A stretch of 14,066 nt of DNA from JBFJVD01 sp041624375 (GTDB lineage Bacteria > Chloroflexota > Anaerolineae > Anaerolineales > E44-bin32): NCBI GenBank assembly GCA_041624375.1, contig JBFJVD010000045.1, positions 1 to 14,066 of the forward strand, read 5' to 3'. Positions 1 to 8,063 of this stretch are shown here, piece by piece; position 1 is the stretch's first letter, and each line of letters opens with the position of its first letter. The position numbers and the translations under genes are program-made. The notes under the pieces were generated by a model that was given only the letters and a program-made list of their open reading frames with translations, did no database searches and was not told the DNA's origin.

Positions 1-29
1 ACCCGGGCAGTCCGGCGAGTTCGCGCGGA

Positions 30-49
30 GCCGGGGCAGGAACCCCGGC
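30..49. repeat. GC-rich inverted repeat near the left edge
   Basis: GCCGGGG at 30-36 pairs perfectly with CCCCGGC at 43-49 around a six-base loop. No T-tract follows on either strand, so a classical intrinsic terminator is not supported. The rest of 1-256 holds no gene I can support on the plus strand. On the minus strand a frame starting ATG AAG AAG at 81 stays open to the window edge (27 codons), but it has no clear Shine-Dalgarno and no recognisable sequence, so it is not called. Confidence 0.3.
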
Positions 50-256
50 CGTGCGCTCGCTTCGCGTCCTCTCTTCTTCATCTTACAACCCCATGCTCCA
101 ACTGCCCTATGACCAACGGCATATCTTTGGCTCCTATTTGAGGCACCACCTCCCCTGACCCGGTTTGTGCCGCCGGCGCCAGGCCAGGAGATGGAGCCAG
201 GGCCTTTCAGGGCTCAAGTTTGCCGCTCGGTACAATAGGATGGATCCCGAGGTCGG

Positions 257-637
257 ATGAACCCCTTCACCCAATCCCTACTGGCAAGATTGGAGGACTC
301 CGAAGCCGAGCAATTCGTCCAACGATGGGACGAACTGGAGGCCCTGGTGATCCGCGTCTACCGGCGGGGCGAGGCCCGTCCCGATGACCTTGTTGCGTAC
401 CGCCGCCTTCGCGCCTGGCTCACCGGGCGCTATCCACAGTGGCGTCCACGGTTTTTCGATTATTGGCAAGGCACTCGCGTGGCCGGCCAGGTTGCCCGCG
501 AGGATCCCTTTGAAGCCCTGTTCAAGCCTGATTCGGCCGGGGCCTTCGTCGACAACTGGTTGGCGATGCAGACTCTGCCGGCGGCGCGGGAAGGATTGAA
601 CGGCTACCTGCTGGCAAGGCTCGAAGGTCAGGCCTGA
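257..637 (+). CDS. Unrecognised small helical protein
   Basis: This 126-residue soluble protein has no signal peptide or membrane segment and I do not recognise a family. It is rich in aromatic and charged residues, with a predicted helical character throughout (for example RWDELEALVIRVYRR near residues 23-37, and WLTGRYPQWRPRFFDYW near 54-70). The ATG has a GAGG at 249-252, four bases upstream, which is somewhat close. A TACAAT at 231-236 could be a -10 box but has no good -35. Its stop overlaps the next start as TGATG (635-639), so it is very likely translationally coupled to the alpha/beta hydrolase. Base composition and codon use match the neighbours, so I consider it a real gene of unknown function. 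Confidence 0.75.
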   Translation: MNPFTQSLLARLEDSEAEQFVQRWDELEALVIRVYRRGEARPDDLVAYRRLRAWLTGRYPQWRPRFFDYWQGTRVAGQVAREDPFEALFKPDSAGAFVDNWLAMQTLPAAREGLNGYLLARLEGQA

Positions 638-1566
638 TGCCCGCGGATCCCTGCGATCCGGAGCTCTTCCTCCCTGGAGCCACCTCGACCTGGTTAGAGG
701 TCAACGGGCTCCGGCTTCATGCGGTGGCGGCGGGTCCTACGGACGGCCCCCTGATTCTGCTGCTCCATGGGTTTCCGGAGTTCTGGTTCGGCTGGCGAAA
801 TCAGATCCTCCCGCTTGCTGAAGCTGGCTACCGGGTGCTTGCGCCCGATCAGCGTGGCTACAACTGGAGTGACAAGCCGGCCGGGGTGCGTGCCTACCGG
901 GCAGCGGAACTGGTCGCCGATGTCGATGGCTTGATCCGGGCCAGTGGGCGGTCGCGCGCCACACTGATCGGGCACGATTGGGGGGCGGCGGTGGCCTGGT
1001 GGACGGCGATCAGGCTGCCGTCCTTGGTCGAGCGGCTGGTCGTCATGAACGTCCCTCATCCCAGGGTCATGGCGACCGCGGTGCGCCACAGCTGGGAGCA
1101 GCGGCTGCGCAGCTGGTACATCCTCTATTTCCAGCTCCCGCACCTCCCAGAAATCGGGCTGCGCCTCCCCGGCTGGCAGCCGCTTGAGCGGAGCATGCAC
1201 AGTTCCGCCCAGCGTGGCACATTCTCCCCGGAAGTGATGCGCTGCTACCGCCAGGCCTGGTCGCAGCCGGGCGCCATGACGGCGATGATCAACTGGTACC
1301 GTGCCCTGCTGCGCCATCGGCCAGAGCGCCTGGCGACCCCCGAGGTGCTGCCGCCGACACTGGTGAGTTGGGGCGCGCGCGACCGATTCCTCATCAGCTC
1401 GATGGCCGCCGAAAGCGTGGCCCAGTGCCGGGATGGTGAGCTGGCCCTGTTTGAGGACGCCACCCACTGGGTGCAGCACGAGGAACCGGAACGGGTCAAC
1501 CAGCGCATCCTCCGTTTCCTGGGTAACCCCGCCGAACGAACAAAGGTCGTTTTGCCCGGCCTCTAA
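637..1566 (+). CDS. Alpha/beta hydrolase, epoxide hydrolase-like
   Basis: The 309-residue protein shows the complete soluble epoxide hydrolase signature. HGFP at 44-47 forms the oxyanion hole. The nucleophile is D114 in GHDWG (112-116), an Asp rather than the Ser of esterases. The acid is D249 in GARDRF, and the base is H277 in the ATHWVQHEEPE stretch near the C terminus. The cap region carries tyrosines placed like the two ring-opening tyrosines of the family (Y161 in SWYILYF, Y221 in NWYRAL). Family knowledge predicts an Asp-ester intermediate that hydrolyses epoxides to diols in the cytosol; haloalkane dehalogenases share the Asp nucleophile, but the paired cap tyrosines and the HGFPEFW motif favour an epoxide hydrolase. 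The start overlaps the upstream stop (TGATG). The physiological substrate cannot be read from the sequence. Confidence 0.9.
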   Translation: MPADPCDPELFLPGATSTWLEVNGLRLHAVAAGPTDGPLILLLHGFPEFWFGWRNQILPLAEAGYRVLAPDQRGYNWSDKPAGVRAYRAAELVADVDGLIRASGRSRATLIGHDWGAAVAWWTAIRLPSLVERLVVMNVPHPRVMATAVRHSWEQRLRSWYILYFQLPHLPEIGLRLPGWQPLERSMHSSAQRGTFSPEVMRCYRQAWSQPGAMTAMINWYRALLRHRPERLATPEVLPPTLVSWGARDRFLISSMAAESVAQCRDGELALFEDATHWVQHEEPERVNQRILRFLGNPAERTKVVLPGL

Positions 1567-1585
1567 CGTTTTTCTTGTATAGGTT

Positions 1586-1594
1586 TGCTAGTAT
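1586..1594 (+). promoter_or_regulatory. Candidate extended -10 promoter for the GlsB-like gene
   Basis: TGCTAGTAT matches the extended -10 form TGnTAnnnT. It lies in an AT-richer patch between the hydrolase stop (1566) and the strong ribosome binding site before 1642. Initiation would fall near 1601 and give a leader of about 40 bases. No convincing -35 hexamer is seen, which extended -10 promoters can tolerate. Confidence 0.35.
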
Positions 1595-1641
1595 CTGACC
1601 CGAATTCAGGCATTTCTTATCAAGGAAGGAGGAGGATTTCC

Positions 1642-1893
1642 ATGGACATTGGGCAGGTTCTTACCTGGGTAACCGTTGGCGGTCTGGCTGGCTACCTGGC
1701 CGATTTGGCTGTCAGTGGTATTCGCGTGGGCCTCCTCGGCGCCATCATTGTCGGAATCCTTGGCGGGCTCGTCGGGGGCTGGCTGTTTGCCCAGCTCGGG
1801 ATTGCGGCAGGCGCCGGGTTGGTGGGCAGCATCATCACCGCCTTTGTGGGCGCGTTGGTGCTGTTGCTCGTGCTGCGCGCGCTGCGCCGCTAA
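1642..1893 (+). CDS. GlsB/YeaQ/YmgE family small membrane protein
   Basis: An 83-residue, very hydrophobic protein with about three membrane segments (roughly residues 5-24, 29-52 and 56-79) and the glycine-rich pattern of the transglycosylase-associated/YeaQ family (GGLAGYLAD, then GLLGAIIVGILGGLVGGWL, then GSIITAFVGALVLLLVLR). An upstream in-frame start at 1585 exists, but the ATG at 1642 is chosen because a very strong purine run, AAGGAAGGAGGAGG (1622-1635), ends six bases before it and because the family begins at this point. Members are often stress-induced inner-membrane proteins with no defined biochemical activity. It appears monocistronic, with a candidate promoter upstream and a hairpin downstream. 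Confidence 0.88.
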   Translation: MDIGQVLTWVTVGGLAGYLADLAVSGIRVGLLGAIIVGILGGLVGGWLFAQLGIAAGAGLVGSIITAFVGALVLLLVLRALRR

Positions 1894-1914
1894 CACAGAT
1901 CATTTCAAGAATCG

Positions 1915-1940
1915 GGCGCCCGGTCGGCAGGCCGGGCGCC
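1915..1940 (+). terminator. Hairpin after the GlsB-like gene
   Basis: GGCGCCCGG (1915-1923) and CCGGGCGCC (1932-1940) form a perfect nine-base-pair stem with an eight-base loop, starting 22 bases after the stop codon. No T-tract follows, so it may be a weak terminator or a 3-prime stabilising structure rather than a classical intrinsic terminator. The rest of the gap up to 2113 contains only a possible -10 (TATGAT, 2001-2006) without a matching -35, then the ribosome binding site of the protease gene. Confidence 0.45.
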
Positions 1941-2113
1941 TGCGCGTCCAGATGAATGGTACCTGTTAGGCAGCATCCATCGACGCCGGCGTACATGCGA
2001 TATGATTAGAGGCGCGGGGCGCGCAGGCCCCGGCCGACGATCCCAGGCGCCTCCGCCGCCCGCGCCCTGTGCATCCTCGAAGCCAGCGTTTCACGGCACG
2101 GAGGTCGATCTGG

Positions 2114-4552
2114 ATGACGCCTGTCAAGCCCCTCCCGGCGGAAGAGCTTTACCACCCCACCGATCCCAAGCAATTCGATTTTGAGACCACCGCGGAGCTC
2201 GAAGAGCTCACCGAGGTCATTGGTCAGCCGCGGGCGGTTGAGGCGATGCGCTTCGGAGTCGGGATCGAGCAGGAAGGCTACAACCTGTTTGCGCTCGGGC
2301 CCGCCGGCACAGGGAAACGCTCGCTCGTGCGGAAATTCTTCGAGGAGCGGGCGAAGGACGAAGCGATCCCTTCGGATTGGTGCTACGTCAACAACTTCGA
2401 CCAGGCACATAAGCCCTATGCGATCAGCCTGCCGGCGGGACAGGGGAATGCGTTCTGCCAGGATATGGAGAAGCTGGTCGAGGAACTGCGCACTTCGCTT
2501 GCGGGTGCCTTCGAGAGTGAGGAGTACCAGGCCCGCCGCCAGGAGATCCAGGAAGAGCTTCAGGGCCACCAGGAGCAGGCGTACGAAGATCTGCGCAGCC
2601 AGGCGCGCGAGCAGGGGTTGTCACTGCTCCGGACGCCCGGCGGTCTGGTGTTCGCTCCGCTGCGGGATGGCGAAGTCCTGTCGCCGGAGGAGTACCAGAG
2701 CCTGCCCGAGGAAGAACGCACGCGGATCGAATCAACCGTGGAGCGCCTCCAGGTCGAGCTGCAGAAGGTGCTGAATCAGGTGCCGCGCTGGCAGCGGGAT
2801 GTGCGCGAACGCGTCCAGCAGCTGAATCGCGAGATCGCCGATCTGGCGGTCGGTTCGCTCTTCGATGAGCTGCGTCAGAAATACGAATCATTTCAAGGCG
2901 TGGTGGACTTCCTGGTCGCGGTCAAAGCGGACGCGGTGGACAATGTGCACAATTTCCTGCCGCCGGACGATGACGCCCCCTCCTTGCTCGCCGGCGTGCT
3001 GCGTGGGGCCGGGGGTGGTCGGAGTCAGCGGGGCGACCCTCTGCGCCGCTACGAAGTCAATCTACTGGTCGACAACAGCCAGCTCGAGCACGCGCCGGTT
3101 ATTTACGAAGACAACCCGATCAACCAGAACCTGATCGGTAGCATCGAATACCTGCCGCAGTTGGGCGCGCTGGTCACCGACTTCAACATGATCCGTCCGG
3201 GCGCCCTGCACCGCGCCAACGGCGGCTATCTGCTGCTCGACGCCCGCAAGCTCTTGCTCCAACCTTTTGCCTGGGAGAGCCTGAAGCGGGCGCTGGAGGC
3301 CGGACAAATCAAGATTGAATCGCCGGCCTCAGCCTACAGCCTGATCAGCACGGTCTCACTCGACCCGGAGCCGATCCCGCTCGATGTGAAGATCGCGCTG
3401 TTGGGCGAACCGCTGCTTTACTACTTGCTCTCGGCGCTGGACCCTGAGTTCGGGCAGCTCTTTAAAGTGATGGTCGACTTCGATGAGCAAATGGTCCGCA
3501 GCCCCGAAAATCAGGCCGTCTATGCACGACTGATCGCCACGCTGGTTCAGAAGGAGGGCCTGCGTGCCTTCGACCGCGGGGCAGTCGCCCGCGTGATCGA
3601 GCATGGCGCGCGCATGGTCGGCGATTCCGAGCGGCTGACAACCCGGGTGCGCATGGTCACCGATCTGCTGCGGGAGGCCGACTACTGGGCCGGCAAGCAG
3701 GGAAACGGCACGGTTCAGGCAGAAGATGTGCAGCGGGCGATCGACGCGCACATCTACCGCTCAGATCGGATGCGGGAGCGCATGCAGGAGGCGATCCTGC
3801 GCGAGACGATCCTGATCGACACCGAGGGTGAGAAGGTGGGCCAGGTGAACGGCCTCTCGGTGCTTCAACTCGGCGACTTCGCATTTGGCCAGCCGAGCCG
3901 GATCACGGCTCGCGTTCGCCTGGGCGAAGGTGAGGTGGTCAACATCGAACGCGAGGTGGAGCTCAGCGGCCCGATTCACTCGAAGGGCGTGCTGATTCTC
4001 GCCGGCTTCCTCGGGGCACGCTATGCTTCGGATCGGCCCCTCTCGCTCTCGGCCAGCCTGGTGTTTGAGCAATCTTACGGCGGGGTGGAGGGCGACAGCG
4101 CCTCCAGTACCGAGCTTTACGCCCTGCTCTCCGCCATTGCCGAGGTCCCCATCCGCCAATCGCTTGCCGTGACCGGCTCCGTGAATCAGCACGGCGAAGT
4201 GCAGGCCATCGGCGGGGCAAACGAGAAGATCGAGGGCTTCTTCGATATCTGCCGGCAGCGCGGCCTCACGGGCGAGCAGGGCGTCCTGATCCCGGCCTCG
4301 AACGTGAAGAACTTGATGTTGCGCGCCGACGTGATAGAGGCGGTGCAGACCGGGACGTTCCATATCTATCCGGTCCGCACGATCAATGAAGGAATCGAAC
4401 TGCTCACCGGGGTCGAAGCCGGCGAGCAGGATGAGGAAGGGCGCTATCCAGAAGGCACGATCAACGCTCGAGTTCAGGCGCGCCTGGAGACCCTGGCCGA
4501 GCAGCGGGCGAAATACAGCCGCGCCAATGGCGGCGGGCAGGCCGACAAATGA
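2114..4552 (+). CDS. Lon-related ATP-dependent protease (AAA_32 / Lon_C, S16 family)
   Basis: This 812-residue protein is a single-chain AAA+ serine protease of the bacterial Lon-like group. Walker A is GPAGTGK at residues 62-68, reached after the family N terminus (QFDFETTAELE, VIGQPRAVEAMRFG). A glutamate-, glutamine- and arginine-rich insertion around 130-260 is likely coiled-coil. Walker B is GGYLLLD (370-376). The proteolytic domain has the Ser-Lys dyad S662 (in EGDSAS) and K705 (in GGANEKIEG), separated by 43 residues as in E. coli Lon. The ATG at 2114 is preferred over one 45 bases upstream because GGAGGT (2100-2105) sits eight bases before it. It probably degrades misfolded or regulatory cytosolic proteins. 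Unlike LonB of archaea, no transmembrane segments are seen. The stop overlaps the Usp start (ATGA), which suggests co-translation. Confidence 0.93.
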   Translation: MTPVKPLPAEELYHPTDPKQFDFETTAELEELTEVIGQPRAVEAMRFGVGIEQEGYNLFALGPAGTGKRSLVRKFFEERAKDEAIPSDWCYVNNFDQAHKPYAISLPAGQGNAFCQDMEKLVEELRTSLAGAFESEEYQARRQEIQEELQGHQEQAYEDLRSQAREQGLSLLRTPGGLVFAPLRDGEVLSPEEYQSLPEEERTRIESTVERLQVELQKVLNQVPRWQRDVRERVQQLNREIADLAVGSLFDELRQKYESFQGVVDFLVAVKADAVDNVHNFLPPDDDAPSLLAGVLRGAGGGRSQRGDPLRRYEVNLLVDNSQLEHAPVIYEDNPINQNLIGSIEYLPQLGALVTDFNMIRPGALHRANGGYLLLDARKLLLQPFAWESLKRALEAGQIKIESPASAYSLISTVSLDPEPIPLDVKIALLGEPLLYYLLSALDPEFGQLFKVMVDFDEQMVRSPENQAVYARLIATLVQKEGLRAFDRGAVARVIEHGARMVGDSERLTTRVRMVTDLLREADYWAGKQGNGTVQAEDVQRAIDAHIYRSDRMRERMQEAILRETILIDTEGEKVGQVNGLSVLQLGDFAFGQPSRITARVRLGEGEVVNIEREVELSGPIHSKGVLILAGFLGARYASDRPLSLSASLVFEQSYGGVEGDSASSTELYALLSAIAEVPIRQSLAVTGSVNQHGEVQAIGGANEKIEGFFDICRQRGLTGEQGVLIPASNVKNLMLRADVIEAVQTGTFHIYPVRTINEGIELLTGVEAGEQDEEGRYPEGTINARVQARLETLAEQRAKYSRANGGGQADK

Positions 4553-5406
4553 ACGCGCCCGAGCAGTCGCCCCGCATCCGGCGGATCATCGTCGCGCTCG
4601 ACGCCTCCCCGAACAGCCTGGCCGCGCTGCGCGCCGCCGCCGAGCTCGCCAACCGGCTGGAGCACGTCGAAATTCTGGGGATCTTCGTCGAAGACATCAA
4701 TCTGGTCCGGCTGGCGCAGCTGCCCTTTGTGCGTGAACTCAGCCAGGTTTCGGCCACGGCGCGCCGGCTGGATGCCAGTCGAATGGAACGCCAGCTGCGG
4801 GCGATGGCGCGCCGCGCCCAGCAGGCGATGGCCGAATTGATCACCCGCCCGACCGTCGAATGGTCGTTCAAAGTGGCGCGCGGTGAGATTAACGCCGAGC
4901 TGCTCGACGCAGCTCGGCATGCCGACCTGGTGATCCTGGGCAAATCGGGCTGGTCCCGCCGCCGCGGCGTCGGCTCCACGGCCAGGGTGGTGCTGACCGA
5001 CGCGCCCCACTCGGCGATGATGTTCGCTCGCGGCCTATCGCTCGCGCTGCCGGTGCTCGTCGTCTATGATGGATCCGTCCAGGCCCGGCAGGCGCTCGAC
5101 GTCGCTGAACCCTTCGTCGCCGGTCGCGAAGGCCACCTCACCGTCTTGATCGTCGCCCCCGATGCCGTCGAGGCGCGGAAGCTCCAGTCGGAAGCCGCCG
5201 AACAGCTGGCGGCCAAGCAGGGAGCCGCTGCCGCCGAGACCCGCTTCCGCTGGCTGGTCGGCGGTGATGTGGACCGCCTGGTAGAAGTCATCCAATCCGA
5301 GCCCAGTTGTGTGGTTGTGCTGCCCGCCGGGATGCCGCATGTGCGCGGTGATCAGATGGTTCAGCTCCTTGAGCGGGTCGACTGTCCGTTGCTTGTCGTC
5401 CGCTGA
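4549..5406 (+). CDS. Tandem-domain universal stress protein (Usp)
   Basis: The 285-residue protein contains two Usp folds. The first begins RRIIVALDASPNS (11-23) and ends with a nucleotide-loop-like stretch, GKSG (131-134) followed by GST (142-144). The spacer between the two glycine clusters is seven residues, shorter than the nine of the textbook ATP-binding Usp motif, so ATP binding is uncertain. The second domain begins LPVLVVYDGSVQARQAL (about 164-180) and ends with CPLLVVR at the C terminus; its nucleotide loop is degenerate. Usp proteins act in the cytosol during stress and starvation and bind nucleotides or other proteins. The ATG overlaps the protease stop by four bases, so the two are almost certainly made together. 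The downstream gene starts 40 bases later. Confidence 0.87.
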   Translation: MNAPEQSPRIRRIIVALDASPNSLAALRAAAELANRLEHVEILGIFVEDINLVRLAQLPFVRELSQVSATARRLDASRMERQLRAMARRAQQAMAELITRPTVEWSFKVARGEINAELLDAARHADLVILGKSGWSRRRGVGSTARVVLTDAPHSAMMFARGLSLALPVLVVYDGSVQARQALDVAEPFVAGREGHLTVLIVAPDAVEARKLQSEAAEQLAAKQGAAAAETRFRWLVGGDVDRLVEVIQSEPSCVVVLPAGMPHVRGDQMVQLLERVDCPLLVVR

Positions 5407-5446
5407 GTTCACCCAGCCTTTCTCACATACCCGCGAGGACCCAAAC

Positions 5447-6454
5447 ATGAAGATCGATGCAAGCATCGCGCCGCGCTCGCTGCAAGAAGTTCCCCGGCTG
5501 ACTCAGGCTGCGGAGGCGCTGGGATTCGATACCTTGTGGACCAGCGAAACCCAGCATGACCCGTTCCTGCCGTTGGCGCTGGTTGCGGCGAACAGCCAGC
5601 GGCTTCAATTCGGGACGGCGATCGCTGTGGCGCTCGGCCGCAGCCCGGGCGCATTGGCCTACACGGCCTGGGATCTGGCAAGCGCCTCCCGGGGCCGGTT
5701 CATTCTTGGCCTCGGGAGTCAGGTTCGCGCCCACATTGAGCGGCGCTTTGGTATGCCCTGGCCCGATGACCCGTTAAAGCAGCTGTATGAGTTCATCGAA
5801 GCGCTGCGTGCGATCTGGGCCGCCTGGCAGAGCGGCGAGCGCCTGAACTATCGCGGTGAGCGCTACAAGCTGACCCTGATGACTCCCTTCTTCGATCCTG
5901 GGCCGATCGAGAGGCCCGAGATTCCCATCTACCTCGCGGCGGTCAATTATGGAATGAGCCGCCTCGCCGGAGAGGTCGCCGACGGCGTCCATGCGCATCC
6001 GCTCCACACCGCCGAGTATCTGCGCCAGGTGGTTCGGGCAGGGATCAACGATGGCGCACAGCGGGCCAAACGCAAACCGGAAGCGATCGCCCTCTCGGTG
6101 ACTGCATTTGTCGTCACGGATGAGGCATCGGATCGCTTCGTGCGCTCGCAAATTGCGTTCTACGCCTCCACCCCAAACTATCGGCCCGTCTTCGAGCTGC
6201 ACGGCTGGGGCGAAGCCGCCGATGAGCTGAGTACGCTGGCCCGGCGTCAGGCCTGGGGGGAGATGCCCCGACAGATCAGCGACGAGATGCTTGAAACGCT
6301 TGCCGTGGTCGGTCCGATGGAGCAGTTGGGCGAACGCCTGCGGCAGCGTTATACTGGGCTGGTCGACCGTCTGACGCTCTACCTCCCCTTTCAAGCCGGG
6401 GAACACGAAGCGTTCTGGGAGCATGTGGTGGCCGACCTGCGGAGCGAGGCGTGA
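5447..6454 (+). CDS. Luciferase-like F420-dependent oxidoreductase
   Basis: The 335-residue protein is a TIM-barrel bacterial-luciferase family (LLM) enzyme. Recognisable parts are the first strand and helix (MKIDASIAPRSLQEVP, GFDTLWTSETQHDPF near 26-40), the conserved ASRGRFILGLGSQV block (80-93) and the HIERRFGMPW segment that follows. The pattern matches the TIGR03617-like F420-dependent group (from memory) better than FMN monooxygenases, but cofactor choice is inference. The ATG at 5447 is chosen over an earlier in-frame start at 5309, inside the Usp gene, because GAGGA (5435-5439) precedes it by seven bases and the barrel starts there. Its substrate is unknown. The stop overlaps the GTG start of the dipeptidase (GTGA), so it belongs to the same transcription unit. 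Confidence 0.85.
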   Translation: MKIDASIAPRSLQEVPRLTQAAEALGFDTLWTSETQHDPFLPLALVAANSQRLQFGTAIAVALGRSPGALAYTAWDLASASRGRFILGLGSQVRAHIERRFGMPWPDDPLKQLYEFIEALRAIWAAWQSGERLNYRGERYKLTLMTPFFDPGPIERPEIPIYLAAVNYGMSRLAGEVADGVHAHPLHTAEYLRQVVRAGINDGAQRAKRKPEAIALSVTAFVVTDEASDRFVRSQIAFYASTPNYRPVFELHGWGEAADELSTLARRQAWGEMPRQISDEMLETLAVVGPMEQLGERLRQRYTGLVDRLTLYLPFQAGEHEAFWEHVVADLRSEA

Positions 6455-7539
6455 TCCTTGTCGATGCCCACGAAGACCTTGCCTGGAACAGCCTGACGTT
6501 TCAGCGGGACTACCTGCGTCCCGTGGCAGAGACGCGTTCCGCCGAGGCGGGGACGGATGTCCCGCGCTGGAACGGAGAGTCGCTGATCGGCTATCCCGAA
6601 TGGCAGCAGGGCCGGGTGGCGGTGGTCTTCGCCACGCTGTTCGCCGCCCCCGAACGCCATCGGCTGGGCGAATGGGATCAGTTGTGCTATCGAGAAGCCG
6701 GCGAAGCCGCCGAGATCTACCGGCGCCAGCTCGACTTCTATCACCGCTGGGCCGACGATCATCCCGAGAAGCTGCAGCTGGTTCAAGACAGGGACTCCCT
6801 GGATGCCGTCTGCGCACCCTGGCAGGCGGAGCCGGACTCCGGCGGGCCCGTCGGCCTTGTCCTGCTGATGGAGGGGGCCGACGGCGTGCGCGAGCCGGCC
6901 GAGCTGGAGGAGTGGTTCGACGCCGGGGTGCGGATTCTCGGGCCGGCCTGGAGCGGCACCCGCTATGCCGGTGGCACGATGGAACCTGGCCCGTTCAGCC
7001 GGGAAGGAAAACTCCTGCTGGAGATGATGGCCGATCTGGGGATGGTTCTGGACCTGACGCATCTCAGCGATGAGGGCGTCATGGAAGCGCTCGATACCTA
7101 TGCTGGACCGCTGATCGCCTCGCACAGCAACCCGCGTGCGCTTGTCCCGAACCATCGACGCCCGGAGCGCCACCTCGCCGATGAGGCCATACGCCGTCTG
7201 GCCGCGCGAGAGGGGGTGGTGGGGATCGTGCTCGCCAACCACTTCCTGCGCGACGGTTGGCAAGCCGGCGACGGCCGCCAGGCCGTCGACCTCGGCCACG
7301 TTGCGGCGCACATTGACTATGTCTGCCAGCTGGTCGGGGATGCGACGCATGTGGGGATCGGCAGCGACTACGACGGCGGCTTTGGCCTGAGCCACGTGCC
7401 CAAGGATTTCGACAGCGTGGCCGACTTGCCGAAGATCGGTGAAGCGCTTCGGGAGCGGGGCTACCAGCCGCAGGAGGTAGAGGCGGTGCTCGGCGGCAAT
7501 TGGCTGGCCTTGCTTCAGCGGGCGCTCCCTCAAGCTTGA
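6451..7539 (+). CDS. Membrane (renal-type) dipeptidase family metallopeptidase, M19
   Basis: The 362-residue enzyme carries all zinc ligands of the M19 family. H7 and D9 lie in DAHEDLAWN, the bridging glutamate E141 in LLMEGAD, H204 in DLTHLS, H225 in ASHSNPRAL, and D306 in GIGSDYDGG. The 21-residue spacing between the two later histidines equals that of human renal dipeptidase. Such enzymes cleave dipeptides, often with a D-residue at the C-terminal side, and sometimes beta-lactams or related compounds. No signal peptide or anchor is present, so it is probably cytosolic despite the family name. Translation begins at a GTG that overlaps the preceding stop by four bases; the HxD motif directly after the start leaves little room for another choice. 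It ends five bases before the next gene. Confidence 0.92.
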   Translation: MILVDAHEDLAWNSLTFQRDYLRPVAETRSAEAGTDVPRWNGESLIGYPEWQQGRVAVVFATLFAAPERHRLGEWDQLCYREAGEAAEIYRRQLDFYHRWADDHPEKLQLVQDRDSLDAVCAPWQAEPDSGGPVGLVLLMEGADGVREPAELEEWFDAGVRILGPAWSGTRYAGGTMEPGPFSREGKLLLEMMADLGMVLDLTHLSDEGVMEALDTYAGPLIASHSNPRALVPNHRRPERHLADEAIRRLAAREGVVGIVLANHFLRDGWQAGDGRQAVDLGHVAAHIDYVCQLVGDATHVGIGSDYDGGFGLSHVPKDFDSVADLPKIGEALRERGYQPQEVEAVLGGNWLALLQRALPQA

Positions 7540-7544
7540 GCGCG

Positions 7545-8063
7545 ATGCGCCCCCGACCGCTCTCTCGCTATCAACGCCGCTGGGTCAGGATCTGGCTTTC
7601 CCTGACGATCGCCGGCGTGGGGGCGTTCGCCATCGGCGTCGAGCCCGACCTGATCGGTATGGACCGCAGCCCCGTGGTGGGTTTTGTGCAGGTGGGCGTC
7701 TGGCTTAGCGGGCTGGCGCTCGCGTTGCTCAGCCTGTACAGCGCGGTGCGGGTCATCCGCAACGGTCAACCGAACAGCCTGCGAGCGGATGTGGGCGCCC
7801 GATTGATTGCCACCGGCTACGTTCTGGCGGCCGCCTCTTCGCTGGCGGACTTCATCAGCATCGGGTCGCACCGGCTGCCTGATATCTACTTCGGGCCGTG
7901 GCAGACGGCGGGGCTGGTCCTGGGCGTTGCCATCAGCCTGCTGGGGGTTGTCTTCTATTGGCCGTGGCCGCAGCGCCGCAAACGGACGCAGCGCAGCGAA
8001 GGCGAGGAGGTCAGGGAGGCCGGCGCTGAGGATCCGGCCGGCGTGTCGCAGGCGAGAGCCTAG
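7545..8063 (+). CDS. Unrecognised four-helix membrane protein
   Basis: A 172-residue protein with four predicted membrane segments (about 14-32, 44-68, 84-106 and 119-141), a basic N terminus (RPRPLSRYQRRWVR) and a charged cytoplasmic-looking tail (RRKRTQRSEGEEVREAGAEDP). I do not recognise a defined family. The ATG at 7545, five bases after the dipeptidase stop, is preferred over an in-frame ATG at 7500 that lies inside the dipeptidase gene and would add a non-membrane extension. It closes the plus-strand run. Its TAG stop (8061-8063) overlaps the stop of the convergent glycosyltransferase, so the two messages are complementary at their 3-prime ends unless transcription ends inside the genes. 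Confidence 0.75.
   Translation: MRPRPLSRYQRRWVRIWLSLTIAGVGAFAIGVEPDLIGMDRSPVVGFVQVGVWLSGLALALLSLYSAVRVIRNGQPNSLRADVGARLIATGYVLAAASSLADFISIGSHRLPDIYFGPWQTAGLVLGVAISLLGVVFYWPWPQRRKRTQRSEGEEVREAGAEDPAGVSQARA

Noticed and set aside
1..81. A possible divergent gene starting at 81 on the minus strand and running off the left edge
   Set aside because: Only 27 codons, no ribosome binding site, no recognisable sequence, and a GC hairpin inside it.
6391..7533. A 380-codon open frame on the minus strand opposite the dipeptidase gene
   Set aside because: The opposite strand has all M19 zinc ligands; this frame has no recognisable family.
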